From positions 1-37,819 of the forward strand of contig DEBE01000022.1 in NCBI GenBank assembly GCA_002348425.1: 37,819 bases of DNA. Reading direction: 5' to 3'. The translations under genes and the position numbers were made by a program. This document shows, piece after piece, positions 8,235 through 16,550 of the stretch (its first letter is position 1; each line of letters opens with the position of its first letter). Below the pieces are notes generated by a model, which ran no database searches, was not told the DNA's origin, and worked only from the letters and a program-made list of their open reading frames with translations. This DNA comes from Alphaproteobacteria bacterium UBA2964 (lineage in GTDB: Bacteria > Pseudomonadota > Alphaproteobacteria > MPNO01 > UBA2964).

Positions 8235-9148
8235 TTTTCTTCCTTTCTAATCCCAAATTTTGTTGAGTGTTTGACCACCCTCCCTTCAAGCTTAGCCAAC
8301 CACAATACTCCAACGAGGATAACAAAACCGCCCACCCACACCCAAACGTTCGGAAATTCCTGAAACAATATGAGACCCAACAACGCAGAAAAAATTAGCC
8401 GAGTAAAATCAAATGGCATAATCACAGTCGCATCTGCCTTCGCATAGGCTCGGGTCAGACATCTCTGAGTAAAGGTTCCGAAAAGCCCTGTTAAAATGAG
8501 TAGAAAAAATTGGGAAGTATCTGGTGTCTGCCAAACAAATAAAGCCGGGATCAATGCACAAGGTGTAAAAACCATCATTTGCCATATTACAACGGCATCT
8601 GGTTTTTCTGTGCGAGCGAGTGATTTCATGATTATGGTTAAAGCAGCCATAAAAAGTACGGCAACAAATGCATAGATCGCTCCATCTGATATGGGACCGA
8701 TACCGGGGCGGATAATGATTATTGCGCCAAAAAACCCAACGATCGTTGCAATCCAGCGACGCCCATGTGCGACTTCATTCAAAATCAATATTGCCGCCAA
8801 CGACGCAACCATGGGACGTGTGGACATGATTGCTGCCACTTCCCCTAACGGGGCATGTGCTATGGCAAAAAATAGTAAATAGATTACTGCAAGTCCGGTA
8901 AGACCGCGAATGAGGTGCATACCTATACGGTTAGTTTGCAATCCACTTATTCCAACCTTCAAAACCCAGGGAACCAAAAATAATGCCCCAAATACACTGC
9001 GAAAGAATACGATTTCGAAGACATGGATTTCCTCCGAAAGATATCGAGCCAATGCAGCCATGCTAGCCCAGGAAGCCATTGAGCCCATCATCCACAAAGC
9101 ACCAAGAACTTGATTGGGAATATCAAATTTCAATCTTCTCATCTTCAT
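8231..9148 (-). CDS. EamA (DMT superfamily) transporter
   Basis: A 305-residue integral membrane protein with about ten hydrophobic helices in two EamA repeats. The first is about 14-140 and contains the typical FFRSVFGALFLVPW and PLGEVAAIMSTRPM stretches. The second is about 150-290. The short cytoplasmic tail is basic. Members export amino acids, nucleobases or other small metabolites by proton exchange; the substrate is not predictable. It is the first gene of a two-gene unit with GST copy 3, and divergent from the first MFS gene. ATG codons lie at 9148 and 9142, and either may be the start. Confidence 0.9.
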   Translation of the reverse strand: MKMRRLKFDIPNQVLGALWMMGSMASWASMAALARYLSEEIHVFEIVFFRSVFGALFLVPWVLKVGISGLQTNRIGMHLIRGLTGLAVIYLLFFAIAHAPLGEVAAIMSTRPMVASLAAILILNEVAHGRRWIATIVGFFGAIIIIRPGIGPISDGAIYAFVAVLFMAALTIIMKSLARTEKPDAVVIWQMMVFTPCALIPALFVWQTPDTSQFFLLILTGLFGTFTQRCLTRAYAKADATVIMPFDFTRLIFSALLGLILFQEFPNVWVWVGGFVILVGVLWLAKLEGRVVKHSTKFGIRKEEK

Positions 9149-9159
9149 ATTGGTAAAAA

Positions 9160-9182
9160 AATAATAGCTTATAAGTATTATT
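9160..9182. promoter_or_regulatory. Operator-like dyad between EamA and MFS genes
   Basis: AATAATA and TATTATT flank a perfect 8-base palindrome, CTTATAAG, with one unpaired G. The dyad lies 12 bases upstream of the EamA start and overlaps where its promoter should be. It could bind a dimeric repressor or simply be AT-rich promoter sequence. Confidence 0.35.
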
Positions 9183-9212
9183 ATTTAGTAGATAGTGTTA
9201 CCCCATATCAAA

Positions 9213-9259
9213 TGTAGGCGACGATCATTAAAAATTCTAAAGACGGAAGGCGGCCTACA
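9213..9259. repeat. Inverted repeat TGTAGGC/GCCTACA
   Basis: Perfect 7-base arms at 9213-9219 and 9253-9259 are separated by 33 bases, 36 bases upstream of the first MFS start. Possible operator half-sites or a leader hairpin; no function is shown. Confidence 0.3.
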
Positions 9260-9294
9260 AACTCAGAGACTTTAAATTTATAAACAATTAAGCC

Positions 9295-10554
9295 ATGGCC
9301 ATGCCTAAAGAACCATCGACCATAGAAACCTATCCTTGGCGCCTTCAATTACCAATATACGCCAGCGGTTTTTTCAATGGAAATATTTACTTCCTCACAG
9401 GAATCTTAATGCCCCTATGGGGAGCAATTGTCGTAAAAGAGCCTTTCCTGATTGGTGTTATAGTTGCTTCCCGTCAAATCCTTCCAGTCCTTCTCTCTAT
9501 TCATGGTGGCGCCCTAATGGACAGGTTCGGGGCCCGTAAAATAATGTTAACCTTTGGCGCTATTGGCACTATTTCTATGATTGCATTCCCATTTTTTCCC
9601 ATTCTATCAATGATTATTGCCTTGCAAATGCTAAATGGCCTAGCCGAATCCCTTGGCTGGATAGGAAGTCAAGCTTTGGTTGGACAACATATGAAAGGAC
9701 ACCCAACTTATGCGGGACGCCTCAGTTTTGCTCTTAGAATAGGGGGTTTTTTAGGTCCCTGGTTAGCAGGCGTTGCATGGCACCAGTACGGCCCACATGC
9801 CGGCTTCTATTTTATGGCACTTTGGATTGGTGGTGGTTGGGTAGCAGGGTGGTTAGTTCCTGATATTAAATTAAAATGGGAAAACATAACCCCAGAAAAG
9901 CCTAACCTAAGAGATCTATTACCTCGTTGGTCTGATTACCGAGCGACATTCAGAATGCTTGGTATCGCCTCTGTCCTTCTCGTTACCGTGGTTACATTAG
10001 TTCGACAGACCGGATCAGGAATTCAGCTTTCTTTTTATCCCGTATGGCTAGACCAAATTGGTATAACTGCTGCAGATATTGGCTTCATGGTAGGCTGTAG
10101 CCACATCGTCTCCGCCTCATCATCTCTCTCTGTTGGATGGGTAACCCGCTGGATAAAACCGCAATGGTTACTCATCATTACAATAGGTCTTTCTGTCGCT
10201 ATTATGGCGGGGACCCCATTATTTGGTAACAGCTTTATAACATTACCTTATATCGGAAAAATTTATTTTATCCTGTTCGGAGTTATATGCCTGCGCGGTC
10301 TCACCCAAGGATGGAATATGCCCCTGATGATGTCTATTGGCATGCAAGCTGTTTCGACTTCCGAACAGGGCAAAGTCGTGGCTCTAAGAATTACCACAAA
10401 TAGATTAGCATCTGCGATAATCCCTTTACTCATGGGAGGCGTTGCGCAATGGATAGGTTTGGAGGAAAGTTTTTATGTAATAGGTGGAATTGGCCTCGGA
10501 GGATTGGCATTAACGGTCCTTTGGATGCTACGTTCCCCAGACTTAAAAAAATAA
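9295..10554 (+). CDS. MFS transporter, paralogue 1
   Basis: A 419-residue major facilitator with about twelve membrane helices. The loop between helices 2 and 3 carries the family A-motif, GGALMDRFGARK, near residues 73-84. The WIGSQALVGQ and YAGRLSFALRIGGFLGP segments (about 122-160) are shared closely with the next gene. There is a polar central loop near 195-215. It is likely a proton-coupled transporter of a small organic substrate. ATG codons at 9295 and 9301 are both possible starts. The stop is 23 bases before the start of paralogue 2, so the two are probably one transcript. Confidence 0.9.
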   Translation: MAMPKEPSTIETYPWRLQLPIYASGFFNGNIYFLTGILMPLWGAIVVKEPFLIGVIVASRQILPVLLSIHGGALMDRFGARKIMLTFGAIGTISMIAFPFFPILSMIIALQMLNGLAESLGWIGSQALVGQHMKGHPTYAGRLSFALRIGGFLGPWLAGVAWHQYGPHAGFYFMALWIGGGWVAGWLVPDIKLKWENITPEKPNLRDLLPRWSDYRATFRMLGIASVLLVTVVTLVRQTGSGIQLSFYPVWLDQIGITAADIGFMVGCSHIVSASSSLSVGWVTRWIKPQWLLIITIGLSVAIMAGTPLFGNSFITLPYIGKIYFILFGVICLRGLTQGWNMPLMMSIGMQAVSTSEQGKVVALRITTNRLASAIIPLLMGGVAQWIGLEESFYVIGGIGLGGLALTVLWMLRSPDLKK

Positions 10555-10577
10555 TAACGCCTATCACCTATAAAAAT

Positions 10578-11897
10578 ATGCAAGTAAATAATTCCCAATC
10601 ATACTCTATAAGAATGCAATCAGCCGTATACAGTACGGCATTTTTTAATGGCACGGTTCAATCTATGGGTACAACAATTGTAGCACTATTGGTTGTTGCC
10701 CTTATTGATAAAAACCTTGGCTTGTTAATTGGTGTTATCCTTGCCTCGAGGCAATTTTTAACAGTCACAATGTCTGTCTTATCGGGAACGATGATGGATA
10801 ACTTCGGTACCAAGCGTGTTATTGTCGCCTTTGGCGCTGCTGGAGTTATATCCGCTTTAGCTTATCCCATGCTTGCGCCGATTTTTGGTGTAGAATTTGG
10901 CTCTAGTTTGCAAAACCCGAGCACCCTATTTGTATGTTCGATAATTCTTGTTCAAATGGTTTCAGGGTGGTCAGAAGCAACGGCATGGATAGGTAGCCAA
11001 ACACTTGTCGGTCAATTGATGCGGGGTCAACCGATATATGCTGGCCGCATGACCTTTGTTGCACGAATTGGCGGTTTTCTAGGTCCACCAGCGATCGGTT
11101 ATGCGTGGGATTTTTGGGGACCTTGGGGAGGGTTTGGGTTCCTGGCAATTTGGATTCTCGGTGGTATGGTAGCGGCTTCTTTTTTACCTGATACTCGAAA
11201 AGCCACACAGAGTTCTCAAAACCAATCTGACCATGAAATCTCCGTGGATTCAGAGGAAAACCCAATAAAAACATCCAGCTATATAGAGACTTTACGGCTT
11301 TTACTTATTCCCGCAGTGGCATTGGTCATAATGGTCACAGTTATGCGCCAAACGGGATCAGGTGTTCAAACCTCTTTTTATGTGGTTTGGCTGGGCGAGC
11401 ACATCGGGATAGACGGTAGCACGATAGGCTGGCTTATAGGCGCAGCGAATGGCGCATCAGCTGTTGCCGCCTTATGCACAGCGCCTCTTTTAAAAAAATA
11501 CTCGGCACACTGGTTACTAATTTTAATGGTGACTATTTCCGTAGTATCAATTGCCATAACACCAGCATTCGGAACCAACTTCGGAACTTTACTATTTCTA
11601 GCATTACTGGGTGGTATTTGTGTGCGTGGTTTTTCTCAGGGTTTAAACCTTCCTTTAATGATGATCATATTGGCAAGAAACGTTGCGCCACATTTTCAAG
11701 GAAGGGTCTCGGCTTTGAGAATTTCTTTTAATCGTTTTGGTGGCTTGCTTGTACCACCGGGAATGGGTGCCCTAGCCGATATGGAATTCGTCGGTGGATT
11801 AACTAATGCCTTCTATATAATCGGATTAGCCGGGGTTTTTGCGCTGGGTTGTCTATCTCTATGGGTAAAATTTTCGCCTTCATTTAAGAAATATTGA
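10578..11897 (+). CDS. MFS transporter, paralogue 2
   Basis: A 439-residue major facilitator paralogous to the preceding gene along its whole length: LIGVILASRQ, MMDNFGTKR (A-motif), WIGSQTLVGQ, YAGRMTFVARIGGFLGP, RQTGSGVQTSFY and GGICVRGFSQGLNLPLMM all have counterparts. It has about twelve helices, with a longer central loop (about 203-235) rich in Ser, Gln and Asp. The frame is open from 10449, but ATG 10578 is chosen because the extra upstream residues would be hydrophilic sequence read out of the end of the first transporter gene. The pair suggests tandem duplication, perhaps for related substrates. Confidence 0.9.
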   Translation: MQVNNSQSYSIRMQSAVYSTAFFNGTVQSMGTTIVALLVVALIDKNLGLLIGVILASRQFLTVTMSVLSGTMMDNFGTKRVIVAFGAAGVISALAYPMLAPIFGVEFGSSLQNPSTLFVCSIILVQMVSGWSEATAWIGSQTLVGQLMRGQPIYAGRMTFVARIGGFLGPPAIGYAWDFWGPWGGFGFLAIWILGGMVAASFLPDTRKATQSSQNQSDHEISVDSEENPIKTSSYIETLRLLLIPAVALVIMVTVMRQTGSGVQTSFYVVWLGEHIGIDGSTIGWLIGAANGASAVAALCTAPLLKKYSAHWLLILMVTISVVSIAITPAFGTNFGTLLFLALLGGICVRGFSQGLNLPLMMIILARNVAPHFQGRVSALRISFNRFGGLLVPPGMGALADMEFVGGLTNAFYIIGLAGVFALGCLSLWVKFSPSFKKY

Positions 11898-11989
11898 TGC
11901 CCTTGAATTAAACCATAAGGGATAATATCCACGCACAAAAACTTTTGATGGAAAGTGCCGTTCAGTCTCTATTGTAGCGGTTTTAAAAT

Positions 11990-12015
11990 AAAAAAGGGCG
12001 CCCTTCTGGGCGGCC
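11990..12015 (-). terminator. Intrinsic terminator (minus strand)
   Basis: On the minus strand an 8-base GC-rich stem, GGCCGCCC with GGGCGCCC (one C-C mismatch), closes a 4-base loop and is followed directly by TTTTTTATTTT. It lies 24 bases after the stop of the TctC remnant, so it once ended, and probably still ends, transcription from the TauD side. Confidence 0.75.
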
Positions 12016-12039
12016 TCTCTAGTAACTTATACAACAAAA

Positions 12040-12462
12040 TTAACTTTTTCCGAAAATAATTTCTCTAGCTTTTTTAATAACAGCCGGGGAAGTTTCTATT
12101 AGAACTTTCTCCACAATCTTTTGAATGGTTTCGCCTTCACTTGGAATTAAACGGAGCTTAGCTTTTTTAAGCCTTACAGCGAATGCTTTATCCTTATTCA
12201 TTGGCCGATAGGACTTACGCATTGTCTTAATTATTGAAGGCTTGACCCCTGGAGGCATGGCAAGGCCACGCCCGAGCGGGCCGGCGGACGCAATAAAGTT
12301 TACTACTGGCTTTTGACTTTCCGGAACAAGGTCAATGAGCATGGGTACGTCTGGCAAGTCAGGGTCTTTAAAAAAGCCTATCGATACAAGCAGGCTAATA
12401 AGGCTGTTCGCCGAGAACCGTAGTCCGATGCATTCGACGCGATTGTCCCTCTGGTACTCCAA
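12040..12462 (-). pseudogene. C-terminal remnant of a TctC-type solute-binding protein
   Basis: The frame ending at 12040 encodes about 112 residues that match the end of tripartite tricarboxylate transporter receptors: FFKDPDLPDVPMLIDLV, then GPLGRGLAMPPGVKPSIIK, MNKDKAFAVRLKKAKLRLIPSEGETIQKIV and a basic KKAREIIF end. Complete family members are about 320 residues with a signal peptide. Everything before about 12380 (that is, upstream on the minus strand) is missing: the frame beyond that point is only a shadow of the dioxygenase gene. No other TctA or TctB gene is present. It is most simply a deletion scar that brought the two genes together, still followed by the old terminator. Confidence 0.75.
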
Positions 12463-13246
12463 GAAGTGCTAAATGAATGGTTGTCCTGTTATCCCACATT
12501 AAGAGATCACCTCGAGACCAACGATGACGGTAAACAAGGCTACGATTTTTAATATGGTCAAATAACTCATCTAACAGGGGCTGGGCTATATCATCATCGA
12601 GTTCCTTGATACCAATCGTAAAACGGGGTGAAATATATAACGCTTTTTGACTTGTATAAGGGTGAGTGCGAACAATAGGGTGAAAAGCATCAGGCGGTGA
12701 CCTCTTATAATATTCGGGATCATTCATATGACGTACGGGCACAGTTAACCTCTGGTTCTTAAGCCGGTTGAAACTATGAATACCAGTCAGGCCCTCGAGA
12801 CGCCCCTTCATATCATTTGAGAGTGTTTCATATGCACGGACCATATTTGTCCACTCTGTATCTCCACCATCTTTTGGTACCTTGATAGCATGAAGGATAG
12901 TATATCCTGTTGGTTTCTCTACATAAGAGTGGTCAGAGTGCCACTCACTTCCGCCATCGGGTAAGCCAATATAGCTGCCCTCCTTTTTCTCATTGGACAA
13001 TATCATTACTTCAGGCTGATCATCCATTAGGTATTCCGGAGAAATGTGATATTGAATTTCTCCAAATCTCTTTGAAAAGGCGGTTTGTTGGGCAGGCGTC
13101 AGATTTTGTTCTTTCACTACAGCGATTAAATTCTGATGGAAAATATCACGCAATTCTATGAAAGTGCTATCGTCTATCGAAGCAAGGTCCACCCCGGAAA
13201 CTTCGACACCAAGAGATTTTGACAATGGTTTAACCACCATTTTCAT
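12395..13246 (-). CDS. TauD/TfdA family Fe(II)/2-oxoglutarate dioxygenase
   Basis: A 283-residue enzyme, the same length as E. coli TauD. The iron triad is H103 and D105 (EWHSDHSY) plus H258 (NRTTIHLAL); R274 (RRMHRTTVLGE) should bind the 2-oxoglutarate carboxylate. The fold and length are complete. Family members hydroxylate taurine, alkylsulfates, chlorophenoxyacetates, carnitine precursors and others, so the substrate is open. Starts at 13246 or at the ATG two codons later are both possible. It is divergent from the cupin gene across 85 bases and is followed directly by the TctC remnant. Confidence 0.92.
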   Translation of the reverse strand: MKMVVKPLSKSLGVEVSGVDLASIDDSTFIELRDIFHQNLIAVVKEQNLTPAQQTAFSKRFGEIQYHISPEYLMDDQPEVMILSNEKKEGSYIGLPDGGSEWHSDHSYVEKPTGYTILHAIKVPKDGGDTEWTNMVRAYETLSNDMKGRLEGLTGIHSFNRLKNQRLTVPVRHMNDPEYYKRSPPDAFHPIVRTHPYTSQKALYISPRFTIGIKELDDDIAQPLLDELFDHIKNRSLVYRHRWSRGDLLMWDNRTTIHLALLGVPEGQSRRMHRTTVLGEQPY

Positions 13247-13331
13247 TATAGGAGCCTTTCCAAGTCTCTGTTCGATCTAAATTTAAATAACTATAACATA
13301 AAATGTATATTAACCAATGCAGGGAATAGAG

Positions 13332-14321
13332 ATGTCAGTTAAACCGCCTCCTACTCCACCTATCCGACGTGTGATAACCGGACACGACCATAATAAACGC
13401 TCGGTGGTAAAGATTGATGACTTGGCTAGCAATCACAATTGGGAAGAAATGGTTAACAGAACCCTAGTTTGGTCATCAGATGAAATGCCTATAGAAATTT
13501 GGTCTAACACTGATTTTGGGGCAAGACAAATAGGGCGTCAGCCTTCTGGTAAAGGAACCCTAATATACTGTATAGATATCCTACCCGGGAATGACACTGT
13601 CATTAATCTTACAGATACACTCGATTACATTATTTGCCTGTCAGGACAGATTGACGTTAAAATCGATGCCAGTTCCACTATCAATTTAAAAGCTGGAGAA
13701 CTGATGGTTCAGCAGGCAACTTCCCATGCTTGGGTCAATCAAGGCTCAGAGCCCTGTCGCCTTGTAATGGTGATGATAGATGCCAAGCGGAACCCAGGAA
13801 TAGGTGAAGTGTCACCTCCAAGAATGAAACCGCATGGGGGCGCTGGAAACCCGCCCAATCCAGCAATAAAACGTGTAGTCACACAAAAATCTATAAATGA
13901 GAAAACACCTGTTGTCTGGCAAGGAACTGCTACGAATCATAAATGGTCTGGAAGGGGAATGGTTGCAACTTTAATTTGGTCCACCGATGAATGTCCTGCT
14001 GAAGTCTGGTCGGATGAAGACTATGGAGACCGGGCATTGGGAACCCAGCCTCCACGTAATGGGTCAAGGTTTACCATAAATGATTATCCCCCAGGAATGC
14101 CAGGACGCATGCACCGTACCGATACCCTAGATATTATCATTGTAATGGATGGTGAAATAGATATGGAGTTAGATGACGGGGTAGAAACTCATATAAAGAA
14201 AGGGGACATAATGATACAACAAGGAACAAATCACGCTTGGTGGAATCGAGCTGAAAAGACATGCCGGTTAGCCATTATTCTCTTGGATGCCAAGGAAGGT
14301 GGGCTAGAAATAACGGCATAA
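13332..14321 (+). CDS. Tandem two-domain cupin protein
   Basis: A 329-residue protein made of two homologous cupin units (about 1-160 and 175-329), each with an RRVxT or KRVVT lead-in, an IWS(N/D)(T/E)D(F/Y)G segment, a TDTLD motif and a closing HAW strand. In the second, H261 (RMHRTDTLD), D267 and H301 (NHAWW) can form a metal site. In the first, the matching position is N92 (INLTDTLD), leaving H132. Single-unit homologues are common in alphaproteobacteria, with no firm function. ATG 13332 is chosen over ATG 13317 because AGGGA at 13321-13325 lies 6 bases upstream. Confidence 0.85.
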   Translation: MSVKPPPTPPIRRVITGHDHNKRSVVKIDDLASNHNWEEMVNRTLVWSSDEMPIEIWSNTDFGARQIGRQPSGKGTLIYCIDILPGNDTVINLTDTLDYIICLSGQIDVKIDASSTINLKAGELMVQQATSHAWVNQGSEPCRLVMVMIDAKRNPGIGEVSPPRMKPHGGAGNPPNPAIKRVVTQKSINEKTPVVWQGTATNHKWSGRGMVATLIWSTDECPAEVWSDEDYGDRALGTQPPRNGSRFTINDYPPGMPGRMHRTDTLDIIIVMDGEIDMELDDGVETHIKKGDIMIQQGTNHAWWNRAEKTCRLAIILLDAKEGGLEITA

Positions 14322-14481
14322 AATTGAACCTTTACCAAACTGTTTATACCCAAACACAATCGATCATGACATACTCTGGGTAAATATCAAAAATAATCCC
14401 GAATTGGTTGGAACTAGGTTACCATTTATATAGACGTACATAAATTTGAAATACCAAACATAATTTAAAAAGATTAAGTTT

Positions 14482-14739
14482 ATGCCTTTAATACGAAACT
14501 TACTATTCCACGCCGCACGCCGCGCTATTAATGATGAACAATTTCGTCAAAAAGCCAATGAAACAATAGAAAAAGAAATTAAACCACGCATCCACGCAGC
14601 ATTGTCTAAAGCAAAACCTCGAGTAGAAGAAACACGAAGGGACATAAAAAATATTACCGCAGAAACCAAGCCCTTAGAGAATCCAGCGAAATTTACTGGC
14701 CGGATAACACGCAGAATTTTAGACGAATTCAAAAAATGA
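14482..14739 (+). CDS. Small basic helical protein of unknown function
   Basis: An 85-residue protein, not recognised. It is almost all predicted helix, lysine- and arginine-rich, with alternating charged residues (KANETIEKEIKPRI, SKAKPRVEETRRDIK) suggesting a coiled coil or amphipathic surface helix. There is no signal peptide. Similar short hypothetical proteins occur in other alphaproteobacteria by my recollection. It stands alone, preceded by a 160-base AT-rich gap and converging with gatB. Confidence 0.6.
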   Translation: MPLIRNLLFHAARRAINDEQFRQKANETIEKEIKPRIHAALSKAKPRVEETRRDIKNITAETKPLENPAKFTGRITRRILDEFKK

Positions 14740-14763
14740 CAAATAAAATTTAAAATCGGCCTA

Positions 14764-16224
14764 TTACTTAAGCTTTTGTTGCAAAAGTTCATTAACTATT
14801 TTCGGGTTAGCCTGTCCATCGGTTTTCTTCATAACCTGCCCTACAAACCAGCCTAATATTTTCTCATTGCCTGATTTATACTGCCCAACTTGGTCTGTTC
14901 CTTCGGCAATCACTTGATCTATTACAATTTCAAGCGCACCGGTATCCGATACCTGTTTCAAACCCTTTTCTTCGACGACAACCCTAGGGTCTTTGCCACT
15001 AGACCACATTTCAAAAAATACTTCTCGACCCGTTCGAGCAGAAATCGTTCCATCTGCAATTAATTCTACTAAAGAACCAATTTGGAAAGCCGAAATTGGA
15101 CTATCCTTTATATCGAGTCCTTCTTTATTTAATTGTCCAAATAGATCACCCGTGATCCAGCTAGAAACCGCCTTGGCATCTCTCCCATTAGCAGCTTCTT
15201 CAAAGTATTCAGCTATACCCCGCTCCGCTATCAGTACATCAGCATCGTAGTTAGATAGCCCTAAATCATTGATAAACCTCTGCCTCTTCTCATCGGGCAA
15301 CTCCGGTAAACCGGAACGAATTTCCTCAATAAATTCTTCAGATAAATGTACTGGAAGCAAATCCGGGTCTGGAAAATAACGATAATCGTGAGACTCCTCC
15401 TTAGACCGCATTGAACGGGTTATACCTTTATTAGCATCAAATAACCTAGTCTCCTGTTTCACCAAACCGCCACTTTCAATTAGTTCAATTTGGCGACGTG
15501 CTTCATACTCAATAGCTTGAGATACATAACGGATAGAATTAACATTCTTAATTTCACAACGAGTGCCTAACTCCTCGCCCGGCTTTCGTACCGAAACATT
15601 GGCATCACATCGAAGACTACCCTCCTCCATATTCCCATCACAGGTGCCTAAATATCTTAGAATCGCTCGTAATTTTGTGATATAGGCCGCAGCCTCCGCC
15701 GCAGACCTTAAGTCGGGCTCTGAAACTATTTCCATTAGAGGAATCCCGGACCGATTTAAATCGACATAGGTGCTCTCTGAATCCATATCATGGATACTTT
15801 TTCCGGCATCCTGCTCTAGGTGAATTCTCGTGATACCAACTGTGCGTCTGTTACCATTTTCTAGATCAATGACTATTTTACCTTTGCCCACTATCGGGTC
15901 ACTAAACTGCGAAATTTGATATCCCTGAGGTAAGTCCGGATAAAAATAGTTTTTCCGGTCAAACACAGAAACCTTGTTTATTTCTGCCTTAATTCCCAAT
16001 CCCGTTTTTACCGCTTGTTCGATCGCCCTTTCATTTATTACAGGAAGCATCCCCGGCATTGCTGCGTCGACTAAGGAAACTTGTTCATTCGCTTCGGCAC
16101 CAAACGCTGTATCCGCCCCTGAAAAAAGTTTTGCATTAGCGATCACTTGTGCGTGAACTTCCAGGCCTATGATTACTTCCCAGTCACCTTGTTGGCCTTG
16201 AACCAAATTTTCTATATCAGTCAC
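14764..16224 (-). CDS. gatB: Asp-tRNA(Asn)/Glu-tRNA(Gln) amidotransferase subunit B
   Basis: A full-length 486-residue GatB. The N-terminal [12 protein letters not shown], the [12 protein letters not shown] strand, [18 protein letters not shown], and the [14 protein letters not shown] segment are highly conserved kinase-like and metal-site regions. The C-terminal third (from about 325) is the helical and YqeY-like tRNA-binding part. GatB phosphorylates the misacylated Asp- or Glu-tRNA and receives ammonia from GatA. It is the last gene of gatC-gatA-membrane protein-gatB, one base after the membrane protein. Confidence 0.97.
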   Translation of the reverse strand: MTDIENLVQGQQGDWEVIIGLEVHAQVIANAKLFSGADTAFGAEANEQVSLVDAAMPGMLPVINERAIEQAVKTGLGIKAEINKVSVFDRKNYFYPDLPQGYQISQFSDPIVGKGKIVIDLENGNRRTVGITRIHLEQDAGKSIHDMDSESTYVDLNRSGIPLMEIVSEPDLRSAAEAAAYITKLRAILRYLGTCDGNMEEGSLRCDANVSVRKPGEELGTRCEIKNVNSIRYVSQAIEYEARRQIELIESGGLVKQETRLFDANKGITRSMRSKEESHDYRYFPDPDLLPVHLSEEFIEEIRSGLPELPDEKRQRFINDLGLSNYDADVLIAERGIAEYFEEAANGRDAKAVSSWITGDLFGQLNKEGLDIKDSPISAFQIGSLVELIADGTISARTGREVFFEMWSSGKDPRVVVEEKGLKQVSDTGALEIVIDQVIAEGTDQVGQYKSGNEKILGWFVGQVMKKTDGQANPKIVNELLQQKLK

Positions 16225-16225
16225 A

Positions 16226-16543
16226 TTAAGCCCCTCCCCGTACTGCCATAGTGGAGATCAGTGTCAGCAACGCATACATGCAAGAACGCATGAACCATAC
16301 CCGGAGTAAACGCTTCCGATAGTCCATCTTTAACTGCTCTGCTGCTTTAAAACTCTCAGCCCCTCTGAGCGTAGCTTCGAATTTAGGCTTTGCATCTCTA
16401 TGAATTTCAAAGACTGCGTAGGCCTGTACCAACAATGCCACCCCAAAAGCGTAAATACCTCCTAAATTCGTAAACGTGAAATATTGATATCCGACCACGC
16501 CAAGCCCAATATGAATCAGGACATACCAAAAATGATAACGCAT
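16226..16543 (-). CDS. Small membrane protein inside the gat operon, function unknown
   Basis: A 105-residue protein with about three membrane segments (roughly 5-24, 27-47 and 82-101). The polar linker, about 48-80, is charged and helical ([21 protein letters not shown]). I recognise no family. It lies 7 bases after gatA and 1 base before gatB on the same strand, so it must be co-transcribed and probably coupled. Nothing in the known Asp/Glu transamidation reaction needs a membrane protein. It may be a passenger, or it may tether or regulate something at the membrane. Confidence 0.75.
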   Translation of the reverse strand: MRYHFWYVLIHIGLGVVGYQYFTFTNLGGIYAFGVALLVQAYAVFEIHRDAKPKFEATLRGAESFKAAEQLKMDYRKRLLRVWFMRSCMYALLTLISTMAVRGGA

Positions 16544-16550
16544 AACCCGT

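Noticed and set aside
10449..10577. N-terminal extension of the second MFS protein
   Set aside because: These codons are out-of-frame sequence of the first MFS gene; the transporter's first helix fits a start at 10578.
10903..11274. 123-codon open frame antisense to the second MFS gene
   Set aside because: Shadow of a clear transporter gene, no recognisable domain and no ribosome site.
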